This document shows, in pieces, positions 63,813 through 64,000 of a DNA stretch of 64,000 nt; positions within the stretch are counted from its first letter, which is position 1; each line of letters begins with the position of its first letter. Both the position numbers and the translations under genes were made by a program. The notes below the pieces were generated by a model, which did not search any database, was not told where the DNA came from, and saw only the letters and a list, made by a program, of their open reading frames with translations. Origin of the DNA: Acidobacteriota bacterium (GTDB lineage: Bacteria; Acidobacteriota; Vicinamibacteria; Vicinamibacterales; UBA2999); NCBI GenBank assembly GCA_947482665.1, contig CANKJK010000010.1, positions 1 to 64,000 on the forward strand, read 5' to 3'.

Positions 63813-64000
63813 CGGGCACGACCGGCGTGCGCGATCTCCGGGTGGACTGCATTGTCGGGATCTATCCGCACGAGCGGGTCCAGACGCAGCCGGTCCTGCT
63901 CGATATCGAGATCGACTATGACTTCGAGCCGGCGTCCCGCTCGGACGCGATTGATGACGTCGTGGACTACGACATGGTTGTCTCGTCATTGACGGAGCTG
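63809..64000 (+). CDS. folB: Dihydroneopterin aldolase, N-terminal part (3' truncated)
   Basis: 64 codons are visible before the window ends. The sequence DLRVDCIVGIYPHERVQTQPVLLDIEIDYD, continued by DAIDDVVDYDMVVSSL, is the FolB/FolX signature, with the pterin-anchoring strand and the Y residue of VDYD. The enzyme cleaves dihydroneopterin to 6-hydroxymethyl-dihydropterin in folate synthesis. The start is GTG 63809, overlapping the methyltransferase stop. Distinguishing FolB from FolX needs the missing part. Confidence 0.87.
   Translation, partial: MTGTTGVRDLRVDCIVGIYPHERVQTQPVLLDIEIDYDFEPASRSDAIDDVVDYDMVVSSLTEL

Overview
The window is GC-rich, densely coded bacterial chromosome. Several things point to Acidobacteriota, most likely the Vicinamibacteria: a receptor with a carboxypeptidase-like N-terminal domain followed by ThuA, PQQ-propeller and exported aldolase genes, YVTN and WRG-type beta-propellers, and the gene order tig-clpP-clpX-lon-engB-rho. 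This placement is an inference from gene content; no rRNA is present to confirm it. No prophage, insertion sequence, CRISPR array or rRNA operon was found.

Layout. 1-7.7 kb: the end of a cystathionine beta-synthase-like gene, a PQQ-like propeller, a short-chain dehydrogenase, a YVTN propeller lipoprotein, and an MrfA/MrfB-type helicase-exonuclease pair. 7.7-16.0 kb (minus strand): a proteostasis and growth block of tig, clpP, clpX, lon, engB, rho and rpmE. 16.2-43.6 kb: a polysaccharide locus. It opens with an asparagine-synthase-like gene lacking the glutaminase cysteine, a tRNA-Leu(UAG), a frameshifted nucleotide-sugar epimerase and an orphan Dam-type methylase. Then comes one 17-gene plus-strand operon (20.1-39.3 kb) in which neighbours overlap by 1-11 nt or lie at most 18 nt apart. 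It encodes a lipoprotein, a beta-barrel, a short Wza-like protein, an ABC exporter, seven glycosyltransferases, a deacetylase, a Wzy-like membrane protein, a carbamoyltransferase, a phosphoglycosyl transferase and a geranylgeranyl-reductase-like flavoprotein. A converging minus-strand unit carries an O-antigen-ligase-like protein, a BY-kinase (Wzc-like) and a small CnaB-like membrane protein. 43.9-47.7 kb (minus): rlmD, an FKBP lipoprotein and ppiD. 48.0-56.0 kb (plus): the elongasome mreB-mreC-mreD-mrdA-mrdB, then rng and murI. 56.1-64.0 kb (plus): a 1001-residue TonB-dependent receptor, ThuA, a quinoprotein and an exported HpcH/HpaI-type aldolase, then a methyltransferase and the start of folB.

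How the genes work together. The polysaccharide locus looks like a complete factory: priming on undecaprenyl phosphate, chain assembly, modification by deacetylation and carbamoylation, ABC-type export, a periplasmic Wza-like protein paired with a separate barrel instead of a self-sufficient Wza, and chain control by a tyrosine kinase. It mixes ABC-dependent and Wzy-type parts, and no Wzx flippase is visible. The most interesting leads are this mixed export arrangement, the flavoprotein translationally coupled to the priming transferase (possible lipid-carrier reduction), the cysteine-less asparagine synthase, and a recurring -10-like motif 6-9 nt before start codons that lack a Shine-Dalgarno sequence, which suggests leaderless mRNAs.
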